Positions 22,720 to 31,547 of a stretch of 64,000 bases of DNA are shown here, one piece after another. The position numbers and the translations under genes are program-made. Numbering within the stretch: the first letter of the stretch is position 1; every line of letters starts with the position of its first letter. Location: positions 1 to 64,000 of the forward strand of contig NZ_LJZS01000010.1 of NCBI RefSeq assembly GCF_001314875.1. Reading direction: 5' to 3'. The DNA is from Halomonas sp. HL-48. Lineage in GTDB: Bacteria; Pseudomonadota; Gammaproteobacteria; Pseudomonadales; Halomonadaceae. The notes beneath the pieces are model-generated. The model made no database searches and had not been told where the DNA came from. It saw only the letters and a program-made list of their open reading frames with translations.

Positions 22720-23445
22720 ATGGCAACTCCACACATTAACGCTGCCCCAGGTGATTTCGCCGATACCGTGCTGATGCCCGGCGATCCGCTGCGCGCCAAG
22801 TACATTGCCGACACCTACCTGGAAAACGTTCGCCAGGTGAACGACGTGCGCAGCATGTTTGGTTACACCGGCACCTACAAAGGCCGCAAGATTTCGGTCA
22901 TGGGCCACGGCATGGGCATCCCTTCGGTATCGATTTACGCCAAAGAGTTGATCACCGACTACGGCGTTAAGTCCGTTATTCGCGTGGGCTCCTGCGGTGC
23001 CGTGCGCGACGACGTCAATGTTCGCGATGTGGTCATCGGCATGGGCGCCTGCACTGACTCCAAGGTCAACCGCATGCGCTTCAACGACCACGACTTTGCC
23101 GCGATTGCCGACTTTGACCTGACCCAGCACGCCGTGGCCGCTGCCAACGCCCAGAACGTACCGGTCAAGGTGGGCAACATCTTCTCGGCGGATCTGTTCT
23201 ACAACCCGCAAACCGAGATGGCCGAGCTGCTCAAGCGCTACGGCATTGTCGGCGTCGAGATGGAAGCCGCAGGCCTCTACGGCGTGGCGGCGGAATTCGG
23301 TGCCCGGGCGCTGACCATCTGCACCGTGTCAGACCACATCCTGAAAGGCGACTCGTTGTCGAGCGCCGACCGTCAGACCACCTTCGACGACATGATGATC
23401 ATTGCGCTGGATACGGTGCTGCGCGACGACGCCGCGCACGCCTGA
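22720..23445 (+). CDS. deoD: Purine nucleoside phosphorylase, DeoD type
   Basis: DeoD releases purine bases from (deoxy)nucleosides with phosphate. The 241-residue protein has the hexameric family motifs: [40 protein letters not shown] and [12 protein letters not shown] with the base-recognition Asp. AGGAG lies seven bases before the ATG. It continues the deo locus after the structured gap and is followed 23 bp later by cdd. Confidence 0.97.
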   Translation: MATPHINAAPGDFADTVLMPGDPLRAKYIADTYLENVRQVNDVRSMFGYTGTYKGRKISVMGHGMGIPSVSIYAKELITDYGVKSVIRVGSCGAVRDDVNVRDVVIGMGACTDSKVNRMRFNDHDFAAIADFDLTQHAVAAANAQNVPVKVGNIFSADLFYNPQTEMAELLKRYGIVGVEMEAAGLYGVAAEFGARALTICTVSDHILKGDSLSSADRQTTFDDMMIIALDTVLRDDAAHA

Positions 23446-23468
23446 AAGCCAACCCTAAGGAAATCGCC

Positions 23469-23876
23469 ATGAGCCAAGTCGCCCCCGCGCTGGTTGAAAC
23501 ACTGCTCAAAACGCTGGGCAATGCCTATGCGCCCTACTCCCACCACCCGGTGGCATCGGTGGTAGAGACACCCGACGGGCAGCAGTTTGCTGGCGCCAAC
23601 GTGGAAGTCGCCCACTACAAGGGACTGTGTGCCGAAGCCTCGGCGATTTCCGCCATGGCGACCGCCGGGCAGCGCGAGCTTGCAAAAGTCTATGTCATGG
23701 GCCCCGGCGAGCATCTGTGTACGCCCTGCGGCGACTGCCGCCAGCGTATCCGCGAATTTGCCACGCCCGACACGCAGATCCTGGTGCTTTCCCGCGAAGG
23801 CGAGGTGCTGAAAACCTACACCATGGAAACGCTGCTGCCCGACGCCTTCGGCCCCGAGCAACTGCCGCCGCGCTAA
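23469..23876 (+). CDS. cdd: Cytidine deaminase (tetrameric type)
   Basis: Cdd converts cytidine and deoxycytidine to uridine and deoxyuridine so they can enter the phosphorylase route. At 135 residues it is the short homotetrameric type. Zinc is bound by the Cys of CAEASAIS (with the catalytic Glu) and the two Cys of PCGDCRQRI. It is the last gene of the nucleoside locus and is followed by a terminator at 23899. Confidence 0.95.
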   Translation: MSQVAPALVETLLKTLGNAYAPYSHHPVASVVETPDGQQFAGANVEVAHYKGLCAEASAISAMATAGQRELAKVYVMGPGEHLCTPCGDCRQRIREFATPDTQILVLSREGEVLKTYTMETLLPDAFGPEQLPPR

Positions 23877-23898
23877 GCCGTCAGGTACCCCACCACAG

Positions 23899-23919
23899 AC
23901 CAGCCCACGGGCTGGTTTT
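23899..23919 (+). terminator. Terminator of the deo-cdd operon
   Basis: ACCAGCC (23899-23905) and GGCTGGT (23910-23916) form a 7-bp stem with a CACG loop, followed by TTTTG. It lies 23 bases after the cdd stop. Confidence 0.7.
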
Positions 23920-24006
23920 GTGCGTTTATTACTCGTACTCTTAAGCTCACGCTTTTGTTGACTCAGAGTGTGCCGTCAAGAGCACACCACTTCTTTGGAG
24001 AACGCC

Positions 24007-25131
24007 ATGGCTGGCTTACTGCCCAACGTTGATCCCGACGGCCTGCTGGAATATTCGGTGGTCTACACCGACCGCTCGCTGAACCATATGTCGCAGCAGT
24101 TTCAGGGCGTGATGCGCGACATCTCCGCCACGCTGAAGGAGGTCTACAACGCCCACGCCAGCGTTATCGTGCCGGGTAGCGGCACCTTCGGCATGGAAGC
24201 GGTGGCGCGGCAGTTTGCCGTCGACCAGCCGACGCTGGTGATTCGTAACGGCTGGTTCAGCTACCGCTGGACGCAGATTATTGAGATGGGTCGCCTGACC
24301 GACCAGCATACGGTGCTCAAGGCGCGGCGGCTCGACGCCAGCGACCCGCACTCCCCCTTCGCGCCGGTGCCCGCCGACGACGTCGCCGCGCGTATTCGTG
24401 AGGAAAAGCCTGCCGTGGTGTTTGCCCCGCAGGTGGAGACCTCGGCCGGGCTGCTGCTACCGGACGACTATATCCGCACCGTTGCCCAGGCGACCCATGA
24501 CGTGGGCGGCCTGTTCGTGCTCGACGCCATTGCCGCCGGTACGCTGTGGGTGGATATGCAGGCGCTGGGGGTGGATGTCGTGGTCAGCGCGCCGCAGAAA
24601 GGCTGGAGCGGCTCGCCCTGCTGCGCCATGGTCATGCTCTCGGAGCGCGCCACCCAGCGTCTTGCCGAGACGCAAAGCAACAGCTTCGCCTGCGATCTGG
24701 GCAAGTGGCACAGCATTATGCAGGCCTACGAAAACGGCGGGCACGCTTATCACGCGACCATGCCCACCGATGCCCTGCGCAAGCTTCGCGACATCATGCA
24801 GGAAACCCGCGAGTATGGGTTTGCCAAGGTCAAAGCCGAGCAGCAGACGATTGGCCGCGAGGTCCGCGCCATGCTCACGCGCCACGGGTTTAAAAGCGTG
24901 GCCGCCGGGGGCTTCGAAGCCCCCGGCGTCGTGGTCTGCTACACCGACGACGCCGGCCTGGTCGGCAGGCTTGCCCAGGCGGGCGTTCAGGTCGCCGGCG
25001 GCGTACCGCTGATGTGCGATGAGGGCGACAGCTTCCAGACCTTCCGCATTGGCCTGTTTGGTCTCGACAAGCTGCACCATACGGAGCGCAGTGTGGGTAG
25101 CCTGGAAAACGCCATCGACGCGGTCAGCTAG
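24007..25131 (+). CDS. Class V aminotransferase (alanine-glyoxylate / serine-pyruvate type)
   Basis: A 374-residue PLP enzyme of the class V family, similar in layout to alanine-glyoxylate and serine-pyruvate aminotransferases. It has a GSGTFGMEAVAR cofactor-binding loop, VLDAIAAGTLWVD with the pyridine-binding Asp, and APQKGWSGSP with the Schiff-base Lys at about 198. The ATG at 24007 is preferred to 23968 because GGAG precedes it. It is monocistronic between two terminators, with no metabolic neighbour to fix the substrate. Confidence 0.85.
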   Translation: MAGLLPNVDPDGLLEYSVVYTDRSLNHMSQQFQGVMRDISATLKEVYNAHASVIVPGSGTFGMEAVARQFAVDQPTLVIRNGWFSYRWTQIIEMGRLTDQHTVLKARRLDASDPHSPFAPVPADDVAARIREEKPAVVFAPQVETSAGLLLPDDYIRTVAQATHDVGGLFVLDAIAAGTLWVDMQALGVDVVVSAPQKGWSGSPCCAMVMLSERATQRLAETQSNSFACDLGKWHSIMQAYENGGHAYHATMPTDALRKLRDIMQETREYGFAKVKAEQQTIGREVRAMLTRHGFKSVAAGGFEAPGVVVCYTDDAGLVGRLAQAGVQVAGGVPLMCDEGDSFQTFRIGLFGLDKLHHTERSVGSLENAIDAVS

Positions 25132-25171
25132 GCCTAAAAAAGCCCGCTATCAGCGATAGCGGGCTTTAGGC
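25132..25171. terminator. Bidirectional terminator
   Basis: AAAGCCCGCTATC and GATAGCGGGCTTT form a 13-bp stem with a 3-nt loop, extended by CCTAAA/TTTAGG. It lies between the convergent aminotransferase and CBS genes. The T-run is longer on the minus strand. Confidence 0.9.
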
Positions 25172-25205
25172 ATGTCAGGCTAGCCGACGCGAAACGAGCC
25201 ATGGG

Positions 25206-25898
25206 TTACATATAGCCCACGCCACGGGGCATCATGCCCAGATGGTTCTCGACCTGCGTCACCCCGGAAACGTTTTCCGCCGCGACGCTGACGGCCTTTT
25301 TCTGCTCGAGAGAATCCACCAGCCCCCAGATTTCCACGGCCCCGCCGTCAACGATAACGCTGATGTTTTCGGTCCGCACGTCCGTGCCATGCTCGACCTC
25401 ATTGAGAATGGCTTCACGAATCGCCCGGTCGTCGCTGGGCGATTGCGTCGGGCCCACCGCGGCATTGGCAATGCCCTGCAGCAAATTGGCCCGGCTGACG
25501 ATACCCACCAGCTTGCCTTCACGCAGCACCGGCACGCGTTTGATATGGTGCTTTTCCAGCAATCGCGCGATGCTGTGCAGCGGCGTATTTTCCTCAACGG
25601 TCAGCGGGTCAGCGGTCATGATTTCCTGGGCTTTGCGGCCGTGCGCCTTCACATACTCGCCGGCATTCTTCCCTGCGCTGAAAAGCGATAGCCATCCGCC
25701 GTGATCCTCGCCGCTGTCATCCTTTAGCCGGCGCATCAGATCGCCCTCGCTGACAATCCCGACCACTTGGTGCTGAGCATCCACGACGGGCACGGCGCTG
25801 ATGCGATGCTTGAGCAGCAGTTGGGCAATATCTCGCACCTCTGTGTCAGGCGATACGCTGACGACTTTGGGGGTCATAATATCGATTGCTTGCATCAT
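25206..25898 (-). CDS. CBS-domain pair plus BON domain protein
   Basis: A 230-residue soluble protein with two CBS domains (about 7-60 and 92-145; TPKVVSVSPDTEVRDIAQLL and TADPLTVEENTPLHSIARLL) followed by a BON domain (about 155-222, ending GVTQVENHLGMM). CBS pairs usually sense adenosine nucleotides, and BON domains bind membranes or other proteins. Such CBS-BON proteins are common in proteobacteria without an assigned role. The start has an AAGGAGA ribosome site. No operon partner is visible. Confidence 0.85.
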   Translation of the reverse strand: MMQAIDIMTPKVVSVSPDTEVRDIAQLLLKHRISAVPVVDAQHQVVGIVSEGDLMRRLKDDSGEDHGGWLSLFSAGKNAGEYVKAHGRKAQEIMTADPLTVEENTPLHSIARLLEKHHIKRVPVLREGKLVGIVSRANLLQGIANAAVGPTQSPSDDRAIREAILNEVEHGTDVRTENISVIVDGGAVEIWGLVDSLEQKKAVSVAAENVSGVTQVENHLGMMPRGVGYM

Positions 25899-26030
25899 TT
25901 TTCTCCTTGCGACGCGTATTGAGATGACGTCGCCAATGCGGGGGCATTGCCTATCAATAAGCCTAGTTCGCCCCCAGGCATTTGCCTATGCAAGCTTGAG
26001 CTGGATGACACAACCTTGATCCAGCGCAGT

Positions 26031-27446
26031 TTATGGCGGCTGGTGAGCCTCGTTTTCCTCGACTTTCTCCACCGAAACAATCCCCGAGCGGCTGACCACG
26101 ACCTTCCAACGGGCCAGGTAGGGCTGGTCTTCGCTGCCGGTCTCGCGGATCACCAGGTTGAACAGGTGGCGGCGCTCGACGGTCTCGCGCACGGCCTGAT
26201 CTTCCTTGAGCCGATAGATGGCATGCTTGCCCTTGCTCATCAGTCGCGTGAGCATGGATATATCCAGGGTCAGACTCTCCTGGGTGTGTTCATAGCCACT
26301 CAGGAAACGCGTCGGCGACATGCGCGACTGCGAGCGATAATGCAGCACCACCTCTTCACGCTGGGCGACGGTACGCCGCCGCAGCTGCTGAATTTCCGTG
26401 TCCAGCACGGCGTAGCGCTTATAGTCGAACCATTCGAGCTGATGTCCGACCGGCACATTGCGGTTGGGGTCGACGTACTGGCGCCGCCACTTGGGCCGCC
26501 CCCGCCGAAGCCAGCGCCAGAGCGTGTTGCGCAGATCGTCCTTGAACACCTCGCGCATGGCGTAGAGCACCGCCATGGCGATCACGAACAGCGCGGTTAT
26601 GTCGCCAAGCGTATCGCGCAGGCGCAGCACGCCGAAGGAGACAAACCCCATGACCACGGCGGTCGCCAGGGCCTTGACGGCTTTCTGCTCACCGCCGCCG
26701 AGTTCCTGGGAACGCTGCTTGAGGGTAATCGGGTACTCGATTAAACGGCGTAACAGGCGCATCTTGTTCGACATGCGCGTGGGGTCTTCCATCACTCGCA
26801 TGGCGTTGTATTCCTGCTCCTGACGGTACTCGGCCTCACGCTGGCAAATCGCCACGAAGCGGTGACGGATGGGGGTAAATTCGCCGCCCCTGGGCATGTG
26901 CGCCACCAAGGCCAATAGCTGCTGCTCGGTGAACCACGACAGGTAATTGTCGATATTGGCAAAATATTTATACAGCCGATCGTCCTTGGGTGGATGGCGG
27001 CGCAGACGCCTCAGGATACTCTCGCTCAAGTCGCTGGTCTCTTGAAGCTCCTCGCACAGGCGGTCGACGCTTGGCTGATCGACCTGCTGTTTGTCCTGCC
27101 CACGGCGAATCTCCCGGGCACGGTCGAGCATGCTCTGGGTGGTGCGCTCCATGGCGCCAACGTACTGGTAGGCGTAAAGGCTTAAGCTCAATCGGTAGGA
27201 GTCGCTGCCCAGTTGGTTGCGTGTGGCCAGGCGACTGTGCACCAGCGGCAGGTGGTGCTGGTCGCTGTAATAGGTCCGCGATATCTGGATCGCCGCGTGA
27301 TAGAACGCTTCTTCGGAGATCAGTTGGGTCGACAGGCCCAGTTCCCCCGGCACGAACAGATAGACGTCCAGCGTGTGCGAGGTCTCCTCTTTCAGGCGTC
27401 GTGAAATACGCAGCTGATAGCTGTTTTTGCGCTCAACATTGATCAA
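26031..27446 (-). CDS. Unknown 471-residue protein with two membrane helices
   Basis: I do not recognise a named family. The N-terminal 230 residues are charged and mainly helical (repeated Arg/Glu/Gln). Two adjacent hydrophobic helices follow at about 253-290 (AVVMGFVSFGVLRL, ITALFVIAMAVLYAM), and then a basic cytosolic-looking C-terminal region with a predicted beta-rich end. It diverges from the TerB/J-domain-like gene at 27582 with a 135-bp gap. Its membrane hairpin and regulatory-looking flanks would suit a scaffold or sensor, but that is a guess. Confidence 0.7.
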   Translation of the reverse strand: MINVERKNSYQLRISRRLKEETSHTLDVYLFVPGELGLSTQLISEEAFYHAAIQISRTYYSDQHHLPLVHSRLATRNQLGSDSYRLSLSLYAYQYVGAMERTTQSMLDRAREIRRGQDKQQVDQPSVDRLCEELQETSDLSESILRRLRRHPPKDDRLYKYFANIDNYLSWFTEQQLLALVAHMPRGGEFTPIRHRFVAICQREAEYRQEQEYNAMRVMEDPTRMSNKMRLLRRLIEYPITLKQRSQELGGGEQKAVKALATAVVMGFVSFGVLRLRDTLGDITALFVIAMAVLYAMREVFKDDLRNTLWRWLRRGRPKWRRQYVDPNRNVPVGHQLEWFDYKRYAVLDTEIQQLRRRTVAQREEVVLHYRSQSRMSPTRFLSGYEHTQESLTLDISMLTRLMSKGKHAIYRLKEDQAVRETVERRHLFNLVIRETGSEDQPYLARWKVVVSRSGIVSVEKVEENEAHQPP

Positions 27447-27581
27447 CGACCAATCTCCTACTTCCCTGTATGTGGTGATGCGATAACATGACTGTGCATC
27501 GGGTATGGGGAGGACTTGCCTTAACGGACGCCGAACGCCACTATTGCTCGCTGTTTACCTCTTCGCATTGGGAGCTTGGGA

Positions 27582-28556
27582 ATGTCCATGGCCCGTTTTT
27601 CACCCTTTGAGCTGGTGCTGTTGAAAAGCCGCAGCCAAGTGGATACGGCAACGCTGTTATTGCTGGCCTGGGTGCTGGTGCACCGTCAGCATGTGTCCGA
27701 AGGTCAGCGGCGCCGCCGCCTGGCCCAGGTCACGGCACGGTTCCGTCATGGACACGAGCTCGGGCCGGTCATGGGCATCGCCCATAGCCAGGACCTGCAG
27801 GCCATTCAGCTGGCCGCCGAAATTCTGCGCAAGGAATGCTCCAAGGAGCGTAGCTTAAGCGTACTGCACCAGTCGATCACCGTTGCCACCGACGACGGCG
27901 AGCTGTCGTTAGCCAACCACTATATCCTGCGCTTTCTTGCCGACTTGCTCAACGTGACGCCCACCACGCTGAGCACGCTGTTTTACGAACTCACCGGGCG
28001 CCCCATGGGCACCCCCGAAGATCCCAGCCGGCATGCCTATTGGCAGCAGCATAACCCCGACTATTTCAGTCAAAAAGCACACGAGGCCGCCGCCGAACAG
28101 CAAGCCCGCGAAGCCGCCGAACGCCAGGCCCGGGAGCAAGCCGAGCAGCGCGAACAGAAGAAAAAGCGCAGGCAGCAGGAAAAGCAGCGCCAGCAGGAGC
28201 AGGCGCACGCGCGAAAGGAACAGACCCGACAGGAACGCGAACGTCAGCGCCAGCGCGACGAGCAGCAGCGCCGTGAACAGGCCCAGCAAGAGCAGGCGCG
28301 TCACGAGCGCGCCCAGGGCGGGCAACGTCAGTCGTCTTACACCCCGCCCCCGCCGGATAGAACCACCCGGGCGCTGGCCGTGCTTGGACTGCCGCCGGGC
28401 GCCAGCCGCGGCGACGTCAGGCTCGCCTACCGGCGCATGGCCCAACTGCACCATCCGGACCGCTTCTTCAGTGAAAGCGAGCATCAGGTCGCGCTGGCAT
28501 CCGCCCGTTTCCAGCGCATCAAAAACGCGTATGATTACCTGATGCAAACCTACTAA
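27582..28556 (+). CDS. TerB-like / J-domain protein (DjlA-like architecture)
   Basis: A 324-residue protein with an N-terminal helical domain resembling TerB/DjlA-N (about 15-145), a highly charged Gln/Arg/Glu-rich helix that looks like a long coiled coil (about 165-250), and a C-terminal J domain (about 262-324) with intact HPD at 291-293. J domains stimulate Hsp70 ATPase, so this should recruit DnaK to some client. Unlike E. coli DjlA it lacks a membrane helix. Start 27582 is chosen (GGAG seven bases upstream); an in-frame ATG at 27588 is possible. A second, degenerate J-like gene follows 38 bp later. Confidence 0.8.
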   Translation: MSMARFSPFELVLLKSRSQVDTATLLLLAWVLVHRQHVSEGQRRRRLAQVTARFRHGHELGPVMGIAHSQDLQAIQLAAEILRKECSKERSLSVLHQSITVATDDGELSLANHYILRFLADLLNVTPTTLSTLFYELTGRPMGTPEDPSRHAYWQQHNPDYFSQKAHEAAAEQQAREAAERQAREQAEQREQKKKRRQQEKQRQQEQAHARKEQTRQERERQRQRDEQQRREQAQQEQARHERAQGGQRQSSYTPPPPDRTTRALAVLGLPPGASRGDVRLAYRRMAQLHHPDRFFSESEHQVALASARFQRIKNAYDYLMQTY

Positions 28557-28594
28557 ACCGACGCGGCGGCCACCGACGGAACAAGACCACCCTT

Positions 28595-29026
28595 ATGCGC
28601 GATTTGTATCAACGCCTATCGCTTTCATCAGCGGCCAGCGAGCACGACATCCAGAACGCCGTGGAGCGCTGCCAAAACAGCGCCCTGCGTCAGGATGCCG
28701 AAACCGTGCTGGCGGTCAATGCGCATCGTGAAGCCTACGACACGCTACATCAGACACTCAACGATATTGGCTGCCTGCGCGCGCGTCTGGGGTTGACCCA
28801 TGGTGCGCACTGGCAGGGCGATGTGGCCAATGACTTTTCGCTGCCCCCCGATCACGCCATTTCACGCCACGATGAACTGGTCGACCGCGTCAGTAACGCG
28901 GTCTCCCTGTATAACCGCTGGCGTCGGTGGCGAGGCCCGTGGCTACTCGTCGCCATGTTCGCGACCGGGGCCGGCATCGGTATCGTGGTAGGGTTTGCCC
29001 TTTGCCTGGGCCTTGCCGCCGGGTAA
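28595..29026 (+). CDS. Degenerate J-domain-like membrane protein (143 aa)
   Basis: The N-terminal 60 residues resemble a J domain in helix I (DLYQRLSLSSAASEHDIQNA) and helix III (VNAHREAYDTL), but the HPD tripeptide needed to activate Hsp70 is missing. The C-terminus has one membrane helix (about 109-140, LLVAMFATGAGIGIVVGFAL). It probably forms an operon with the TerB/J protein upstream and could anchor or modulate it at the membrane. Its last 84 bases overlap the 3' end of the convergent MscS-type gene. Confidence 0.6.
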   Translation: MRDLYQRLSLSSAASEHDIQNAVERCQNSALRQDAETVLAVNAHREAYDTLHQTLNDIGCLRARLGLTHGAHWQGDVANDFSLPPDHAISRHDELVDRVSNAVSLYNRWRRWRGPWLLVAMFATGAGIGIVVGFALCLGLAAG

Positions 29027-31408
29027 CCCCTTGCCTTGGCTGTTACCCTTGCGCTGACGCTCGTCCTGTTTAATTTCGGTTTGGGTCGGCAATGGCGCAG
29101 GCTTAGGAGCTGTTGGCCGCTCCCGGTCCTCGGGCAGCGCCTCGTCGTCACCTTTGTCTTCCGCCCCATCGCTGGCTTCGTCCAGGTCCATGTCAGCGCG
29201 GCTATCCGGCGCCATCGGACCGCCTGCCTGCCCCTCCATGCTGACACTCAGGCGCGGCACGCCCAGATCAACACCATCCGCTTCCATACGCTGTTTGAGC
29301 ATCAGGTTAAAGGCGCGAGCTACATCCCACTGCATTTCCGGCGCGGTGCGGAACCGCATACGCAGGATGGCACCGCCGTCGTCAAAGCTGTCGATCCCCT
29401 GCATCTCCAGCGGCGACCAGATGTAGTGACGCATCATCGGATCCTTGCGCAGCTCCTGAGCGGTTTCCTGCATTAGATGGATGGCGTCGTCTATGTTCAT
29501 GTCGTGGGGAATGCGGATGCGCATTAGCGCAATCCCGAACTGGCGAGACATGTTGTGGATCGATTCGATCCGGCTGAAGGTGATGATATGCACGATGCCA
29601 TCGAGGTCACGCAGCCTTACCGTACGCAGGGTCAGGCCTTCGACCGTGCCCGTGTGGCTATTGATTTCGACGAAATCATCAACTGCCAGGGAGTCTTCGA
29701 TCAGGATAAATATCCCGGTGATCAAATCCTGGACCAGGGTTTGTGCCCCGAAACCAATCGCCAGGCCGATGACACCGGCACCCGCCAGCAAGGGCGTCAC
29801 GTTGACACCCAGATTGGCAAGCCCGGCAATGACCGCAATAATCAGAATCGTCACAAAAATGACGTTGCGAATCATCGGCGTAATGGTTTGCGCACGGGCC
29901 TGATTGACCCGTTTACCGCGCGAGCGGGTTGATGAAACCAGCGCCCGCTGAATGGCGGTATCGGCAAAGATCCATACCAGCCATGCCAGCAGCAGCGTTC
30001 CCCCCAGGCTCACCAGGGCTGGGCCGAGCTGTGCCCCTGCCAGGCCGCGCTGGCCCAAGCCAAACATCGAGCTACCCCATACCTGCATCGACAGTTCGGC
30101 AAAGACCACCCAGGCACAAATATGTGCCAGCACGAACCCAAAGCGCTCCAGCCGTTTACGGTACTGGCTTTGACGACGGCGGCGGCGTTTACCCAGGCGC
30201 TCCGCCTGACGACGCATCAGGCCGGTCACTACCAGGGTCAGCACCAGCAGGCTGGCAGAAATGATCGACCGAGCAAGCGCCGTGCCCACGTCGCCAACGG
30301 TAATAAAGATCGCCAGCAACGAACCACCGACCAGCAATAGCGCGGGAATATGCCACAGCCCACCCAGCGCGCGGATCATCTCGACCGCGGTGTTAGCATC
30401 CCGGCGCTGCTTGTAGGGCCGGTTACAGATCAGGTGACGCACCGGGCGTTTGAATTTGATGACAAAGCGCGCGGAGATCAGCGCTGCCAACATATTGGCC
30501 AGCACCGACACCAGGCTGGAAAGCTCTTGGCCCAGCATCTCGACGATACGACTGGAATTCACCGCATCGCCCAGCGCAATCAGCGCGCCAATCACGAACA
30601 GGCCACGCAGCGCCTGCTGATGAAGTAGCTGCACGGCGGTAAAACGATGCCCACGGCTGAAAAATGCCACCACGGTCTCAAACACCACCGACAGCAGCCG
30701 ACCGCAGACGCAAATGTAGGCCACTACCAGCACCATGGTCCTGCCGGGGCTATAAGCCATCAACTGGCCGATCCCCAAGGTAATCGCAAACGCCAGTATC
30801 CAGGGCAGGATGCGGCGGAAAAAGTGCACCACCATCAGCCAGCCTTTGGGGTCGCGGGGCAAATCCAGAGGCCACTCGCGACGCTTTGCAATCACCCGTC
30901 CTGCGCCTATCATGGCCACCAGCAGCATGACCCAGACAACGGCCAGCACCGTGCCCTCAACCACGGCTCGAAACGTCTCGCCACGACTGGCGTTGCTTAC
31001 GAGGGCGCGCATCTCCTCGCCGCCGTTGACCAACTGACGCTGCCACTCTTCAAGGGGAGAACCGCCTGCCTGTGCCTGCTCGCCGATGTCGGTGAGCGTA
31101 TCGGCGAGTGCGCCTAGCACCCCCTGGCGAACGACGCCCTCATCCGCGCTTGCTTCTTCCGAGGTGGTTTGTAGCTCGCGCAGCGAATTGAGCAGTTCGC
31201 TGCGGCGCTCTTCATCTTCGAGCAAGGTGATCACGTCATCCAGCGACCCCTGAAACTCCTCGCTGTTGACGTCGTTCTGCTCCTCCGAATCACCGCCTCC
31301 CAGGCCCGGCAGGGTGATCGATTGCGCCTGGGCCTGTGTGGCCACGCCGCCCATCATCACGATGAAAACGAGGCTTAGAACGGTATTGATTAGCCAGTGC
31401 GATCGCAC
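28943..31408 (-). CDS. Large mechanosensitive channel, MscS family
   Basis: An 821-residue membrane protein with a signal peptide (about 1-28, ending TQAQAQ), a periplasmic acidic region (about 30-125), about ten membrane helices, and then the MscS pore helix and beta domain (AGVIGLAIGFGAQTLVQDLITG, IEDSLAVDDFVEI, GTVEGLTLRTVRLRDLDG). The pore helix is at about 555-580. MscS channels open under membrane tension to release solutes on hypo-osmotic shock, important in a halophile. The last 100 residues are a low-complexity charged tail that overlaps the convergent gene. Confidence 0.9.
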   Translation of the reverse strand: MRSHWLINTVLSLVFIVMMGGVATQAQAQSITLPGLGGGDSEEQNDVNSEEFQGSLDDVITLLEDEERRSELLNSLRELQTTSEEASADEGVVRQGVLGALADTLTDIGEQAQAGGSPLEEWQRQLVNGGEEMRALVSNASRGETFRAVVEGTVLAVVWVMLLVAMIGAGRVIAKRREWPLDLPRDPKGWLMVVHFFRRILPWILAFAITLGIGQLMAYSPGRTMVLVVAYICVCGRLLSVVFETVVAFFSRGHRFTAVQLLHQQALRGLFVIGALIALGDAVNSSRIVEMLGQELSSLVSVLANMLAALISARFVIKFKRPVRHLICNRPYKQRRDANTAVEMIRALGGLWHIPALLLVGGSLLAIFITVGDVGTALARSIISASLLVLTLVVTGLMRRQAERLGKRRRRRQSQYRKRLERFGFVLAHICAWVVFAELSMQVWGSSMFGLGQRGLAGAQLGPALVSLGGTLLLAWLVWIFADTAIQRALVSSTRSRGKRVNQARAQTITPMIRNVIFVTILIIAVIAGLANLGVNVTPLLAGAGVIGLAIGFGAQTLVQDLITGIFILIEDSLAVDDFVEINSHTGTVEGLTLRTVRLRDLDGIVHIITFSRIESIHNMSRQFGIALMRIRIPHDMNIDDAIHLMQETAQELRKDPMMRHYIWSPLEMQGIDSFDDGGAILRMRFRTAPEMQWDVARAFNLMLKQRMEADGVDLGVPRLSVSMEGQAGGPMAPDSRADMDLDEASDGAEDKGDDEALPEDRERPTAPKPAPLPTQTEIKQDERQRKGNSQGKGLPGGKAQAKGKPYHDTDAGPGREHGDE

Positions 31409-31547
31409 ATGTTACTCCTGGACCAAGGCGTGAATAGACGTTGCCACACGGTAACGCTTAAGTGGCGCGCTGAGCGATTATTCTCAGCCCGCACGCGTGA
31501 TTATGATAGGCTGAGCGCATGAATCGTTCACCTCACAGGATGCCGAG

